64,000 bases of DNA from AP-15 sp963732095 (GTDB taxonomy: Bacteria; Pseudomonadota; Alphaproteobacteria; ATCC43930; CGMCC-115725): positions 62,001 through 126,000 of the forward strand of contig CAVSZA010000017.1 of assembly GCA_963732095.1 (NCBI GenBank). Direction: 5' to 3'. Under the pieces are notes generated by a model, which was not told where the DNA came from, made no database searches, and saw nothing but the letters and a program-made list of their open reading frames with translations. Position 1 is the stretch's first letter; the number at the start of each line of letters is the position of its first letter. Both the position numbers and the translations under genes were made by a program. Below, piece by piece: positions 7,775 through 16,297 of this stretch.

Positions 7775-9160
7775 ATGCCCCAACCCGAACACTTTGATGT
7801 GCTGGTCCTGGGAAGCGGACAGGGAGGCCAGCTGATCGCCTGGCATTTGGCGCAAGCCGGGCGGCGCGCGGCGCTGGTGGAGCGCCGATGGGTCGGCGGC
7901 TCCTGCCCCACCATCGCCTGTATGCCGAGCAAGACGGAGCTATGGAGCGCCAGGGTGGCACAGCTTGCCCGCCACGGTCAGCCGCTTGGCGTCACCACGG
8001 GCACCATCACAATCGATATGCCGACGGTGTTGCGACACAAACGCGACATGGTTCGCCATGAGGTCGAGCTCCATATGCAGAACTTCACCGCGACCGGCAC
8101 CGAGTTGATCGTCGGGCAGGGGCGTTTCGTAGCTCCAAAGACGCTCGAGGTGAGCCAAAACGGTGGCACGCGCATCCTGACGGCCGATCAGGTCTTTCTC
8201 AATCTCGGAACGCAGCCCGCCATACCCCCTATCACGGGCCTGAAAGACGCGCAGCCGCTGACTCATATCGAGGCTCTCGAATTGGACTACGCGCCGGCGC
8301 ACTTGATCGTCCTCGGCGGCGGCTATGTCGGCATTGAAATGGCCCAGGCTTATCGCCGCTTCGGCAGTCGTGTGACGATCGTCCAGCACGGGCCGCGGCT
8401 TCTGGACCGGGAGGATTTCGACGTCGCAGACGAGATACAGCGCATCCTCAATGATGAGGGCATTCAAGTTCTGACGGGAGCAAACGTTGTCAGTGTCCGC
8501 GGCCGTTCCGGAGACAGGGTCAGCTTTACTGTGCGCACCTCCTCTGGCGACCAGGAACTCCAGGGAACCGACATTCTGGTCGCGACGGGGCGCGTTCCGA
8601 ACACGGCGGCAATCGGACTTGAGGAAGCTGGCGTCGAGTTGGATGCTCGCGGCTATATCCGTGTGAATGAGCGGCTGGAGACGACGGCCTCCGGTGTCTG
8701 GGCGATCGGCGAATGTGCCGGCAGCCCCCACTTCACACACGTCTCCGTCGACGACTTTCGGATCATCAAGGACAACCTCGCCGGCGGAAGCCGTACGACG
8801 CGGGATCGCATCGTTCCGTACTGCCTGTTCACCGACCCGCCGTTGGCCCATGTCGGCCTGACCGAGCGCGAGGCCGAAGGCCAAGGGATCGCCGTGCGGG
8901 TCGCGCGGATGCCGACGAGCACGGCGCTCCGCACGCACACGACCGATGAAACGCGCGGCTTCATGAAAGCCCTGATCGGCAGCGACGATCGCATCCTCGG
9001 CTTCACGATGATCGGTGCCGAAGCCGGCGAGGTCATGACCGTTGTGCAAACCGCGATGCTGGCGGGGTTGCCGTACCAGCGGCTCCGCGATGCGGTGATC
9101 GCCCATCTGACGATGGCGGAGGGGCTTGGCCCGCTCCTGGCGAACGTGCCGCCTCGCTAG
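7775..9160 (+). CDS. FAD/NAD-linked disulfide oxidoreductase (MerA/RclA-like)
   Basis: The protein has 461 residues, with GGAGGAAGCTC before the ATG. It contains an N-terminal FAD dinucleotide fold (VLVLGSGQGGQLIAWHLA), the redox-active cysteine pair in GGSCPTIACMPSK (CxxxxC), an NAD-binding fold (HLIVLGGGYVGIEMAQAY), ATGRVPNT, the second FAD contact VWAIGECAGSPHFTH and the C-terminal dimerisation domain. The final His motif is AHLTMAEG rather than the usual HxHPT, and there is no N-terminal HMA domain or C-terminal Cys pair, so mercury reduction is unlikely. Following a DUF417 gene, it resembles RclA, a flavoprotein of the reactive-chlorine response (inference from context). Confidence 0.85.
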   Translation: MPQPEHFDVLVLGSGQGGQLIAWHLAQAGRRAALVERRWVGGSCPTIACMPSKTELWSARVAQLARHGQPLGVTTGTITIDMPTVLRHKRDMVRHEVELHMQNFTATGTELIVGQGRFVAPKTLEVSQNGGTRILTADQVFLNLGTQPAIPPITGLKDAQPLTHIEALELDYAPAHLIVLGGGYVGIEMAQAYRRFGSRVTIVQHGPRLLDREDFDVADEIQRILNDEGIQVLTGANVVSVRGRSGDRVSFTVRTSSGDQELQGTDILVATGRVPNTAAIGLEEAGVELDARGYIRVNERLETTASGVWAIGECAGSPHFTHVSVDDFRIIKDNLAGGSRTTRDRIVPYCLFTDPPLAHVGLTEREAEGQGIAVRVARMPTSTALRTHTTDETRGFMKALIGSDDRILGFTMIGAEAGEVMTVVQTAMLAGLPYQRLRDAVIAHLTMAEGLGPLLANVPPR

Positions 9161-9231
9161 GCGAAGAGCCAGCGCCGAAAAGCACGTCAATGGATACCGC
9201 CGCTGGCGCGGTGCAATCCGAAGGAAAGTTC

Positions 9232-9972
9232 ATGATGGCAGGCAAGCTCGCAGGCAAAATCGCTCTCGTTACCGGCGGCAGCGCCGGCATCGGCCTCGGT
9301 ATCGCGAAGCGTTTCGCGCAAGAAGGCGCGCGGGTGTTTATAACCGGCCGCCGCCAGTCCCAACTGGATGAGGCAGTCGCCTCGATCGGCGGCGATGCCG
9401 CGGCGATCCAGGGCGATAGCACCAACCTCGCGGACCTCGACCGCATCTACGCAACCATCAAGGCACAAGCTGGGCGCATCGATGTACTGATGGTCAATGC
9501 CGGGGTTTACGAATTCGGCATGCTCGGGGAGATCACCGAGGAGCAGTTCGATAAGACGTTCAATACGGACGTGCGTGGCCTGTTATTTACCGTGCAAAAG
9601 GCGCTGCCATTGCTGGCCCGGGGGTCCTCGGTGATCCTCACCGGCTCTATGGTCTCGATCAAGGGCTTCGCCTCCTGCTCGGTGTACAACGCATCGAAAG
9701 CCGCGGTACGCTCGTTCGCCCGTACCTGGATCGTCGACCTCAAGGGGCGCGACATCCGCGTCAACGTGTTGAGCCCCGGATACACCGATACGCCGGGCCT
9801 GTCCCATTTCATGACGGATGAGGAAAAAGCCGCGGCCGTTGCTACCGTTCCGCTCGGCCGTATGGGCACGCCGGACGATCTAGGCAAGGCGGCGGTATTC
9901 CTTGCTTCCGACGACAGTGCCTACATCACCGGTATTGAGCTGTTCGTCGACGGCGGCGCGGCTCAGATCTGA
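9232..9972 (+). CDS. Short-chain dehydrogenase/reductase (SDR)
   Basis: The protein has about 246 residues from the ATG at 9232, preceded by AAGGAAAG; an in-frame ATG at 9190 would add 14 unlikely residues. It shows the classical SDR signature: TGGSAGIGLGIAKRFA (TGxxxGIG cofactor loop), MVNAGVYEFG (NAG), catalytic Ser in LTGSMVSIKGFA, YNASK with the catalytic Tyr and Lys, and the C-terminal ITGIELFVDGGAAQI. It oxidises or reduces an alcohol/ketone with NAD(P); the substrate is unknown. It lies between the flavoprotein and the luciferase-like enzyme on the same strand with short gaps, probably one transcript. Confidence 0.92.
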   Translation: MMAGKLAGKIALVTGGSAGIGLGIAKRFAQEGARVFITGRRQSQLDEAVASIGGDAAAIQGDSTNLADLDRIYATIKAQAGRIDVLMVNAGVYEFGMLGEITEEQFDKTFNTDVRGLLFTVQKALPLLARGSSVILTGSMVSIKGFASCSVYNASKAAVRSFARTWIVDLKGRDIRVNVLSPGYTDTPGLSHFMTDEEKAAAVATVPLGRMGTPDDLGKAAVFLASDDSAYITGIELFVDGGAAQI

Positions 9973-10029
9973 GAGAGTCGCTGCGACTGGGCCCCTTGAA
10001 GCGCCGCTAATCTATCAGAGAGGCAAGTC

Positions 10030-11055
10030 ATGAGTGACGACAGCCGAAAAATTCGCTTTGGCCTTTGGTACGATTTCCGCAATCCGCCACAGTGGCGCCA
10101 GCCCTCCGACCGGCTATACCGCGAAATCCTCGATCAGATCGCGTGGGGCGAGAACAACGGGTTCGATGATGTTTGGCTGTCCGAGCACCACTTCATCGAA
10201 GACGGCTATCTCCCCTCGATCCTGCCAGCCGCCGCGGCGATCGCCGCCCGCACCAACCGGATCCGCATCGCGTCCGGCGTGCTGCTGATGCCTTTCCACA
10301 ATCCGATACGCCTAGCCGAGGACATTGCGACCATTGATGTCATCTCGGGCGGCCGTTTCGAACTGGGTGTCGGGATCGGTTTCAAACGCGAAGAGTTCAC
10401 AGGGTTCGGCGTGTCTTCCAAGGAGCGCGGCGCGCGCACCGACCAATCGCTCGAAATCATTCGCCGAGCTCTTTCGGGCGAAACCGTCACCTTCAGGAGC
10501 GAGTTTTTCGATTTCCAAAACATCAGGGTAACGCCGGAGCCCCTCCAGAAACCTCACCCGCCGATCTGGCTGGGCGGCTTCACGCCGCCGGCGCTGCGCC
10601 GCGCCGTCCGCTTCGGCGATGGTTTCACCGTGCCCGGGGCAAACCGAGACGTATACGACCGTTATGTCGCTGAGCTGAAGAAGGCCAACCGGCCGACGGA
10701 TAACCTTCGTTTCGCCAGCGGCTTTTGGTTCCTGATCGTATCCGACGACCCCGAGAAAACCTTTGCCGAGGCTGCCGATCACGTCATCTATCAGGTCAAC
10801 AACTACTCGGTATGGCTCGAGGCTGGCGGCCTTCAGCCTCTTGCTCCACACCTGAATGATCGGGAAGCACTGAAGCAAAGCGGACTGCTGCAGGTAGTCG
10901 ATCCGGACACCGCGATAGACATGATCCGCAACTTGGCGGACACAGTGCCGATCACCCACTTCTATTCGTGGACGCTGCCACCCGGGCTGCCGCCACGCTG
11001 GGCACAGACGCACCTGGAGCTCTTCGCGGCGAAGGTAATCCCCGCGTTTCGCTGA
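10030..11055 (+). CDS. LLM-class (bacterial luciferase-like) flavin-dependent oxidoreductase
   Basis: The protein has 341 residues with AGAGAGGCAAG before the ATG. Luciferase-like TIM-barrel features are FGLWYDFRNP at the start, DDVWLSEHHFIEDGY, RIASGVLLMPFHNPIRLAED, VISGGRFELGVGIGFKREEF and PPIWLGGFTPPALRRAVRFG. Family knowledge: F420- or FMN-dependent monooxygenases/oxidoreductases. The first-strand and EHH motifs fit the FMN/FMNH2 or F420 group; I cannot distinguish them. It is the last gene of the co-directional redox group starting with DUF417. No obvious flavin reductase lies beside it, though the SDR or flavoprotein could serve. Confidence 0.9.
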   Translation: MSDDSRKIRFGLWYDFRNPPQWRQPSDRLYREILDQIAWGENNGFDDVWLSEHHFIEDGYLPSILPAAAAIAARTNRIRIASGVLLMPFHNPIRLAEDIATIDVISGGRFELGVGIGFKREEFTGFGVSSKERGARTDQSLEIIRRALSGETVTFRSEFFDFQNIRVTPEPLQKPHPPIWLGGFTPPALRRAVRFGDGFTVPGANRDVYDRYVAELKKANRPTDNLRFASGFWFLIVSDDPEKTFAEAADHVIYQVNNYSVWLEAGGLQPLAPHLNDREALKQSGLLQVVDPDTAIDMIRNLADTVPITHFYSWTLPPGLPPRWAQTHLELFAAKVIPAFR

Positions 11056-11096
11056 TTTCGCTGCGCAAGGTATGCCCCGCACAGGCGGTTGGCTCT

Positions 11097-11177
11097 TCAA
11101 GCAGGGCCGGTCAGCCCCATCACGTCAAAATTGCTCACGCGGACGTGAGAGTCGGACGAGAGCACCGGAGGCAGCAT
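11097..11177 (-). pseudogene. Internal-deletion scar of a third amidohydrolase paralog
   Basis: This 26-residue frame fuses the start of the 1070-2209 amidohydrolase (MLPPVLSSDSHV against MLPLVLSSDSHV) directly to its end (RVSNFDVMGLTGPA against RVYNFDVARLTAPA) and stops at the matching place. The upstream AAAGGAGATG ribosome site is conserved too. About 350 codons are missing between the fused parts. It is therefore the remnant of a third paralog collapsed by an in-frame internal deletion, not an unrelated small gene. Confidence 0.88.
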
Positions 11178-11226
11178 CGGCATCTCCTTTGTCGCTAACC
11201 GGCAGTGGCGGAGCAAGCGTGCTCGC

Positions 11227-12531
11227 TCAATGCGCCGAGGCAAGCCCCGCGACAGGAACGCCGGAAGCAGGCTGTCGCCGCGCACCGAGCAGGCGCCGCG
11301 CCTCTTCGGCCCGGTCGGCCTCGAGGTAGGCTTTCAACAACGTGAATTCGATCAGGTCGTGCTGCGCGCGGCTGCCGCCAATGCGCTCGTTTTCGGCGGC
11401 GAGCGGGGCAAGCACTTCTATCGCCGAAAAAAAATCCCCGCGCTCGAACGCCGCGAAGCCACGTGAAAGCGTCGGCAGGTAAGAGCCTGACGGGTAGCGC
11501 CCCTCGCGCGCCATCTCTTCCATCCGGCGGCTGCGAGAATCGAGCCCGGCGTCGTCGCCCATGACGGCCTGCGCTAGGATGACGTGCAGGTCGGCGAGCC
11601 CGCTGCCCGGCGACGGCAACGCGCTGCTCGCATAGTCGTGCAATGCGCGCCAAGCGGCCGCGTCGCGCGGATGGCCGGCGAGTTCGGAACGCCACAAAAA
11701 CGCCGCCCCGTCCGACATTCTCTGTTGCGGCCCGCCGCTGTGCCGGTCGAGCGCGATGGCGTCCTGATAAACCGACAGAGCTTTGGTCCAATTGACTGCC
11801 TGGATTTCGCAGAGCGACAGATGCCAGCTCAGATGCCCATGGAAAAACCCATCGCGCGGGTAGGTGGCGAGCCAGGACGACAGGTAGGCTCGGGCCGTGT
11901 CTGCCTCGCCGCTCTCGTAACAAATATGCGCGAACCCGTGCGCACCATGCGCGTTGTTCGGGTTTGCGGCCACGGAGCGCTCGATCTTCGTCCGCGCCGC
12001 CGCGAGTTGCCCATCCTCGGACAACGCCATGGCATGATGCGCAAGGAACCAGAAATCGTCGCCGTAATGCGGGGCGAGGCTGTCCATCAGTGCCGCGATC
12101 TGGTGCTTCTGCCCGATGCGGCCGGAAGCGCCGATCAAGCCATTAGGGTTCGCGGCAGTGGCGAGGACCAGGGCGTCGCGCGGCCATGCTGTCAGATGCG
12201 CGTACAAGGCGTCGATCGCCGCCTCGGTCTGGCCCGCGAATGCGAGGTCGAAATAGTTGATGTGACTGATCTCGCGTGCCGACACACCGGTGGCCAGATG
12301 CTTGGCCGTCGCCAAGGCTGCCCGTGCCGCTGCCACATCACCTTCCCGCATCAGCACCTGGGCCTTTGCGGCATGGGCCAGGGAGAAACTAGTGTCGGTT
12401 ACGATAGCGCGGTCAAAGGCCTCGGTTGCGCCCGGATAAAAAGTCAACGCCAGATCGCAGCCCTGAACGTAGGCGTCGCGCGCCGCGGCGGAGGCGGTGC
12501 TCAGAGCGAGGTCGTATCGATCCGCGAACAT
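11227..12531 (-). CDS. Tetratricopeptide-repeat protein, TTC38-like
   Basis: The protein has 434 residues with no signal peptide. It begins MFADRYDLALSTASAAARDA, followed by helical repeats such as AFDRAIVTDTSFSLAHAAKA, ARAALATAKHLATGVSARE, ISHINYFDLAFAGQTEAAI, HGAHGFAHICYESGEADTA and FFHGHLSWHLSLCEIQ. These features match bacterial homologs of TTC38 (tetratricopeptide repeat protein 38). No enzymatic role is known for the family. It is divergent from the amidohydrolase at 12651, with 119 bp between the starts. Bacterial homologs often neighbour oxidoreductases, as here. Confidence 0.82.
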   Translation of the reverse strand: MFADRYDLALSTASAAARDAYVQGCDLALTFYPGATEAFDRAIVTDTSFSLAHAAKAQVLMREGDVAAARAALATAKHLATGVSAREISHINYFDLAFAGQTEAAIDALYAHLTAWPRDALVLATAANPNGLIGASGRIGQKHQIAALMDSLAPHYGDDFWFLAHHAMALSEDGQLAAARTKIERSVAANPNNAHGAHGFAHICYESGEADTARAYLSSWLATYPRDGFFHGHLSWHLSLCEIQAVNWTKALSVYQDAIALDRHSGGPQQRMSDGAAFLWRSELAGHPRDAAAWRALHDYASSALPSPGSGLADLHVILAQAVMGDDAGLDSRSRRMEEMAREGRYPSGSYLPTLSRGFAAFERGDFFSAIEVLAPLAAENERIGGSRAQHDLIEFTLLKAYLEADRAEEARRLLGARRQPASGVPVAGLASAH

Positions 12532-12650
12532 ATCGTGTACTCCAAGGCTTTGTTGAGAATCTAACTCCCTCCTCGTCCTTTCCGAAAGGGTCCTCTGGAC
12601 ACTAACCTGCTGTGATAGCCAAACTCGCGTGGCACAGAGGAGATTCCGCG

Positions 12651-13493
12651 ATGACCATCATCGATTCCCAGGTCCACGTGTATGAGGCGAACACTCCGAA
12701 GCGACCCTGGCACAGCGTGCCGAATTGGCCCGATCACGTTACGGGTGACGAGATGGTGGCGGCGATGGACAAAGTCGGCGTCGACGGTGCGATCTTCATC
12801 TCCGCCTTTTCGATGTACCAGTACGACGCCAGCTATGCGGTGGAAGTGCAACAGGCCCATCCCGGCCGGTTCGCGATCGTCAAGCCGGTCGATCCGGATA
12901 ATCCGGCGGTGGCCGATGTCATCGCCGACTGGAAGAAGATTCCGGGCGCCGTCGGCATCCGCATCATGCTGACGAAGGAGGCGAACCGCGCGCCGGACGA
13001 CCCAGGCCTCGACCGGATCGCCCGGGCGGCCGCTCGCCAGGATTTTCCGGTGAACGTCCTGTTTTGGGGCAATGTGGACGCGGGCACGGCGCTCATCGAT
13101 CGCCATCCCGACACGCGGTTCATCATCGACCATCTCGGCATCCTGCAGCCGCGCGTGCCGCCCGCCCCGCCGCAACCCTGGGCCGACCTGCCGAAGGTGC
13201 TGGAACTCGCCAAGCGCCCGAACGCGGTGATCAAGGTCAGCGGCGCCTGCACGCTGTCCCGGGAGCCGTATCCTTTCCCGGACATTTGGGACCCGCTTGC
13301 CCGCGTGTTCGACGCCTGGGGTTTCGATCGCTGCTTGTGGGGGACGGACTGGACGCGCGCGTTCGCGGTCGTCAACTACGAACAAGCCGTCGAGCCTTTC
13401 GTTAAGACTGACCGCCTGAGCGACACCGAGCGGGCAATGCTGATGGGCGGCGCCTGTGCCAAGGCTTATGGCTGGTCGCCGAAGAAGAGTTAG
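12651..13493 (+). CDS. Amidohydrolase family 2 protein (QxH-type, lactonase-like)
   Basis: The protein has 280 residues; the start at 12651 is chosen because AGAGGAG lies 9 bases upstream, and the open frame further upstream has no ribosome site. The metal/active-site elements are D5-S-Q7-V-H9 (MTIIDSQVHVYE), RFIIDHLGI in the middle of the barrel and the Asp of LWGTDWTRAF near residue 232. This QxH variant is typical of the cog3618-like lactonase/hydrolase group of amidohydrolases. It is distant from the ACMSD-like copies at 1-2209. Transcription diverges from the TTC38-like gene; the substrate is unknown. Confidence 0.85.
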   Translation: MTIIDSQVHVYEANTPKRPWHSVPNWPDHVTGDEMVAAMDKVGVDGAIFISAFSMYQYDASYAVEVQQAHPGRFAIVKPVDPDNPAVADVIADWKKIPGAVGIRIMLTKEANRAPDDPGLDRIARAAARQDFPVNVLFWGNVDAGTALIDRHPDTRFIIDHLGILQPRVPPAPPQPWADLPKVLELAKRPNAVIKVSGACTLSREPYPFPDIWDPLARVFDAWGFDRCLWGTDWTRAFAVVNYEQAVEPFVKTDRLSDTERAMLMGGACAKAYGWSPKKS

Positions 13494-13668
13494 TACTCCG
13501 TTGTGGGTCTATCGGGGTGACGAGGTAGCATCTGCGAAATACCGCTATTGGCCGCGGCCGCCGACGTCGGTGTTATGAATGGCCGGAAACAGCACGAAGC
13601 TGACGATCGCGAATTTCCGCTCCCGACCCTAACTGGTTGACGAAGCAGTTGACGGCTGTCCGGCCGGC

Positions 13669-14892
13669 TCAGATGACGCTGTCTTGTTCGAGCGCGGCGA
13701 TCTCGGCGGCTGACAGGCCGAGCCAGTCGCCGTAGATCTCGCGGTTGTGCTGGCCGAGCTTCGGGCTGGGCGCAGTGTCTACAGGGTCGGCGCCGTGGAT
13801 GCGCAGCGGCGTCGTCGGCACGACGATGCGGCCGATCTCGTCGTGCTCGATCCATTCGAGCATGCCGCGCTCGTGCATGTGGCGGTCGTGCATGACCTCG
13901 TCGACGTCGCGCACCGGCGCCAGCGGGATGCGATGCCGCTTGGCGATCGCGAACGCCTCCATCTTGCCGAGCGTGCGCGTCCACCCCGCGACCAGCGCGT
14001 CGGTCGCCTCGCGATTGGCGACGCGCGCCGCGTTGTCGGCAAAACGCGGGTCTTTGCGCAGATCCTCGCGGCCCATCGCCCGGAGCAGATTGAGCCAATG
14101 CTCCTCGACCGCGATGTTCATTGCGACGTAGCCGTCCTTGGTCGGGTAGACGTTCAATGGCACACGGCCGTGGCTGGCATTGCCGGTCCGCGGCGGCGCC
14201 TGGCGGGTCTCGAAATAGGCGTGCAGTTGCGAGGTCAGGGTCGCGTAGGCCGCTTCCTGCATCGCCACCTCGACGAGGCGTCCGCGGCCGGTGCGTTCGC
14301 GCTCGAAGAGCGCCGTCAGGGTGGCGGCATAGAGATGGATCCCGGAAATGAAATCGACGACCGCCGGGCCGGCCTTGACCGGCGGCCCGTCCGGAAAGCC
14401 GGTCGCCGCGATCAGCCCCGACATCGCCTGGATCGTCAGATCCATCGCCAGATTGTCGCGCTCGGGCCCCGTCAGGCCGTAACCCGAGCCCGAGGCGTAG
14501 ACGAGGCGCGGGTTCATCCGGTGCAATACCTCCCAGCCGACGCCGAGACGGTCCATAACCCCGGGCGCGAAATTCTCCAGCAAAACGTCGCCGCGCTCGA
14601 CCATCCGGAACAACAACGCGCGGCCGCGCTCATGCTTCAGGTTCAATGTGATCGCACGTTTGTTGGAGTTCAGCATCGCGATCGGAAAGGTCGTGCTCTT
14701 ACCCGGCGGTGCCCGCCGGCGCAGCGGCTCGCCCTGCGGCGGCTCGATCTTGATCACGTCGGCCCCGGCCTTGGCCATCAGCAGGGTCGCGTAGGGCCCC
14801 TGATAGACCTGACCGAAATCGAGCACGACGATGCCGGCGAGCGGCCTGTTGGCGCCGGCCGGCACCAGCGGACTTTCTGCGCCCCGTGCCAT
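13669..14892 (-). CDS. CoA-transferase family III (CaiB/BaiF)
   Basis: The protein has about 407 residues from the ATG at 14892; a TTG start at 14928 is also possible. Family III signatures are LAGIVVLDFGQVYQGPYATL, KAGADVIKIEPPQGEPLR, LNSNKRAITLNLKHERGRAL, DVLLENFAPGVMDRLG, the conserved catalytic Asp in NLAMDLTIQAMSG and FISGIHLYAATLTALFERER. It moves CoA between acyl-CoA and a carboxylate through aspartyl intermediates. It stands alone on its strand, tail to tail with the amidohydrolase. The 175-bp gap downstream encodes on the minus strand an orphan tail (AIVSFVLFPAIHNTDVGGRG) with no recognisable start. Confidence 0.9.
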   Translation of the reverse strand: MARGAESPLVPAGANRPLAGIVVLDFGQVYQGPYATLLMAKAGADVIKIEPPQGEPLRRRAPPGKSTTFPIAMLNSNKRAITLNLKHERGRALLFRMVERGDVLLENFAPGVMDRLGVGWEVLHRMNPRLVYASGSGYGLTGPERDNLAMDLTIQAMSGLIAATGFPDGPPVKAGPAVVDFISGIHLYAATLTALFERERTGRGRLVEVAMQEAAYATLTSQLHAYFETRQAPPRTGNASHGRVPLNVYPTKDGYVAMNIAVEEHWLNLLRAMGREDLRKDPRFADNAARVANREATDALVAGWTRTLGKMEAFAIAKRHRIPLAPVRDVDEVMHDRHMHERGMLEWIEHDEIGRIVVPTTPLRIHGADPVDTAPSPKLGQHNREIYGDWLGLSAAEIAALEQDSVI

Positions 14893-15369
14893 AGGGGCAG
14901 CTTGCGGGCGCAGGGGCGGGGGTGTCAATGAGCCGGTCGCTCTTGACGATGCGCGAATGCAGCACCCCTACACCGAGAGCCTGCTTGCCTCATTGCCAAG
15001 GCTGGTGCCGATTGGGCGCGGGAAACGCTCACCGACAATTGCCGGTCGCATGGCAAACCTCGTCCGGCCGTCGAAAGGTGCTTCCTTCATCCGCGTTGCC
15101 CATTCGCGGAAACGCGCTGCCGGGACCAGCCGCAAGTCATTCGAGCATTCGGCGACAACGTCGGGTGCGCCGGAGATCCAGGCCAGCGCCGCGTTGGTAC
15201 GGGCGGCAGAGCTTGGCAAAATCTTCCGCACAAACCGTGACCTTGCTGCGCTTCCGGATCGATCGGGCGAGGCCCGCTGCCGCGCTGCCGGCCAAGCCAG
15301 ATCGCGGCGGTCAACTCGGTGTCGTGGATTCGAATCCTCTGCCGCCAACAGAGGGTTCGGCGCCATCCG
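14893..15369. other. Intergenic region with tRNA-3'-end-like fragment
   Basis: There is no supported gene; the small overlapping frames have no family features. At 15324-15347 the sequence GTGGATTCGAATCC followed by TCTGCCGCCA looks like a tRNA T-arm, acceptor 3' strand and CCA. I find no matching 5' half upstream, so it is not a tRNA gene; it may be a left-over attachment-site fragment or chance. Confidence 0.4.
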
Positions 15370-16227
15370 CTAGCGCGACCCGCCAAGCGAAAGCATCGTC
15401 TCGGTTTCATCGCGAGTCAAAGTGAAATCAGAGATGTCAAGGTCGTGCCGCATGTGAGCGGCGTCTGTTGTGCCAGTGAGCGGCAACATCCCGAGCTGGA
15501 CAGCGAAACGAAATACGACCTGAGGAACGGTCTTGTTGTGGTGACGGGCGATCTCGGTCATGCGTGGTTTCAGGAGAATTTGGCGATTTCCGGAAAGTAG
15601 GGAAAAGGCTTGATAGATAACGTGTTGCGTGTGACATAGCGCGCGCACCTCAGCATCCCAACCAGCGCGCGCAAGGCAGCGATTCTGCACAAACACGGGC
15701 CTTATCCGCGCATGAGCGAGGAGGGCATCGAGTTGATCGGCAGAGACATTACTGATTCCGAGTAAGCCAACCACGCCTTCATCGACTGCGTCTTCCATTG
15801 CGCGCCATGTCTCCCAATCGGCTTGGCCCAGCCCGCCAGACCGTGACGGCCCATGAAGGAGGTAGCTGTCTATACGGGTTACACCGAGGTGCTCAAGGGA
15901 GCTGGCGATAGACTGGCGCACCTGCGTGGTGAGATCGCAATCAGGATCGTATGGGAGGCGGTGATCCTGGCCGCGCTGATATGTAAACTTTGTTTGAAGA
16001 AAAAGATCTCTTTGCGTAACTGTACCGGAGGCGATTGCAATCCTCACTGCAGCGCCGACTTCTTCTTCAACATAGTGCTTACGCTGATTCGCAGTGTCGA
16101 AAGCGCGGAAACCGGCAGCTATTGCCTCTAATACGAGTGCTTTAGTACGGTCCTCCTTCCAAGCTGTACCATACATGATGAGCGGCAAGGTCACGCTCTG
16201 GAGATCAGAAGTTATGGCACTTCGCAT
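15370..16227 (-). CDS. Aldo/keto reductase
   Basis: The protein has 285 residues. The AKR active site can be read: Asp in FRAFDTANQRKHYVEEEVG with the Tyr five to seven residues on, Lys in LFLQTKFTY and His in SYLLHGPSRSG. GISNVSADQLDALLAHARIRPVFVQN is the family's barrel strand, and MLPLTGTT near the C-terminus is the NADPH-binding loop. It is an NADPH-dependent carbonyl reductase of undetermined substrate. GC and T-rich stretches around 15950-16100 look slightly different from its neighbours. It is monocistronic and convergent with nothing. Confidence 0.88.
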   Translation of the reverse strand: MRSAITSDLQSVTLPLIMYGTAWKEDRTKALVLEAIAAGFRAFDTANQRKHYVEEEVGAAVRIAIASGTVTQRDLFLQTKFTYQRGQDHRLPYDPDCDLTTQVRQSIASSLEHLGVTRIDSYLLHGPSRSGGLGQADWETWRAMEDAVDEGVVGLLGISNVSADQLDALLAHARIRPVFVQNRCLARAGWDAEVRALCHTQHVIYQAFSLLSGNRQILLKPRMTEIARHHNKTVPQVVFRFAVQLGMLPLTGTTDAAHMRHDLDISDFTLTRDETETMLSLGGSR

Positions 16228-16297
16228 GAGGCGAATATCCTAAGCGTGCAGTTGTTAAGCCAAAAATTGGGTAACTGTAGTTGCCGCCGTGACTGCG

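Noticed and set aside
7775..9160. Mercuric reductase (MerA) and a mer operon
   Set aside because: No HMA domain, no C-terminal vicinal cysteines and no merR/merT/merP neighbours; the DUF417 neighbour points to RclA-like instead.
15324..15347. Possible tRNA gene
   Set aside because: Only the T-arm/acceptor half matches; no 5' acceptor strand, D-arm or anticodon arm upstream. Kept only as a weak attachment-site idea.
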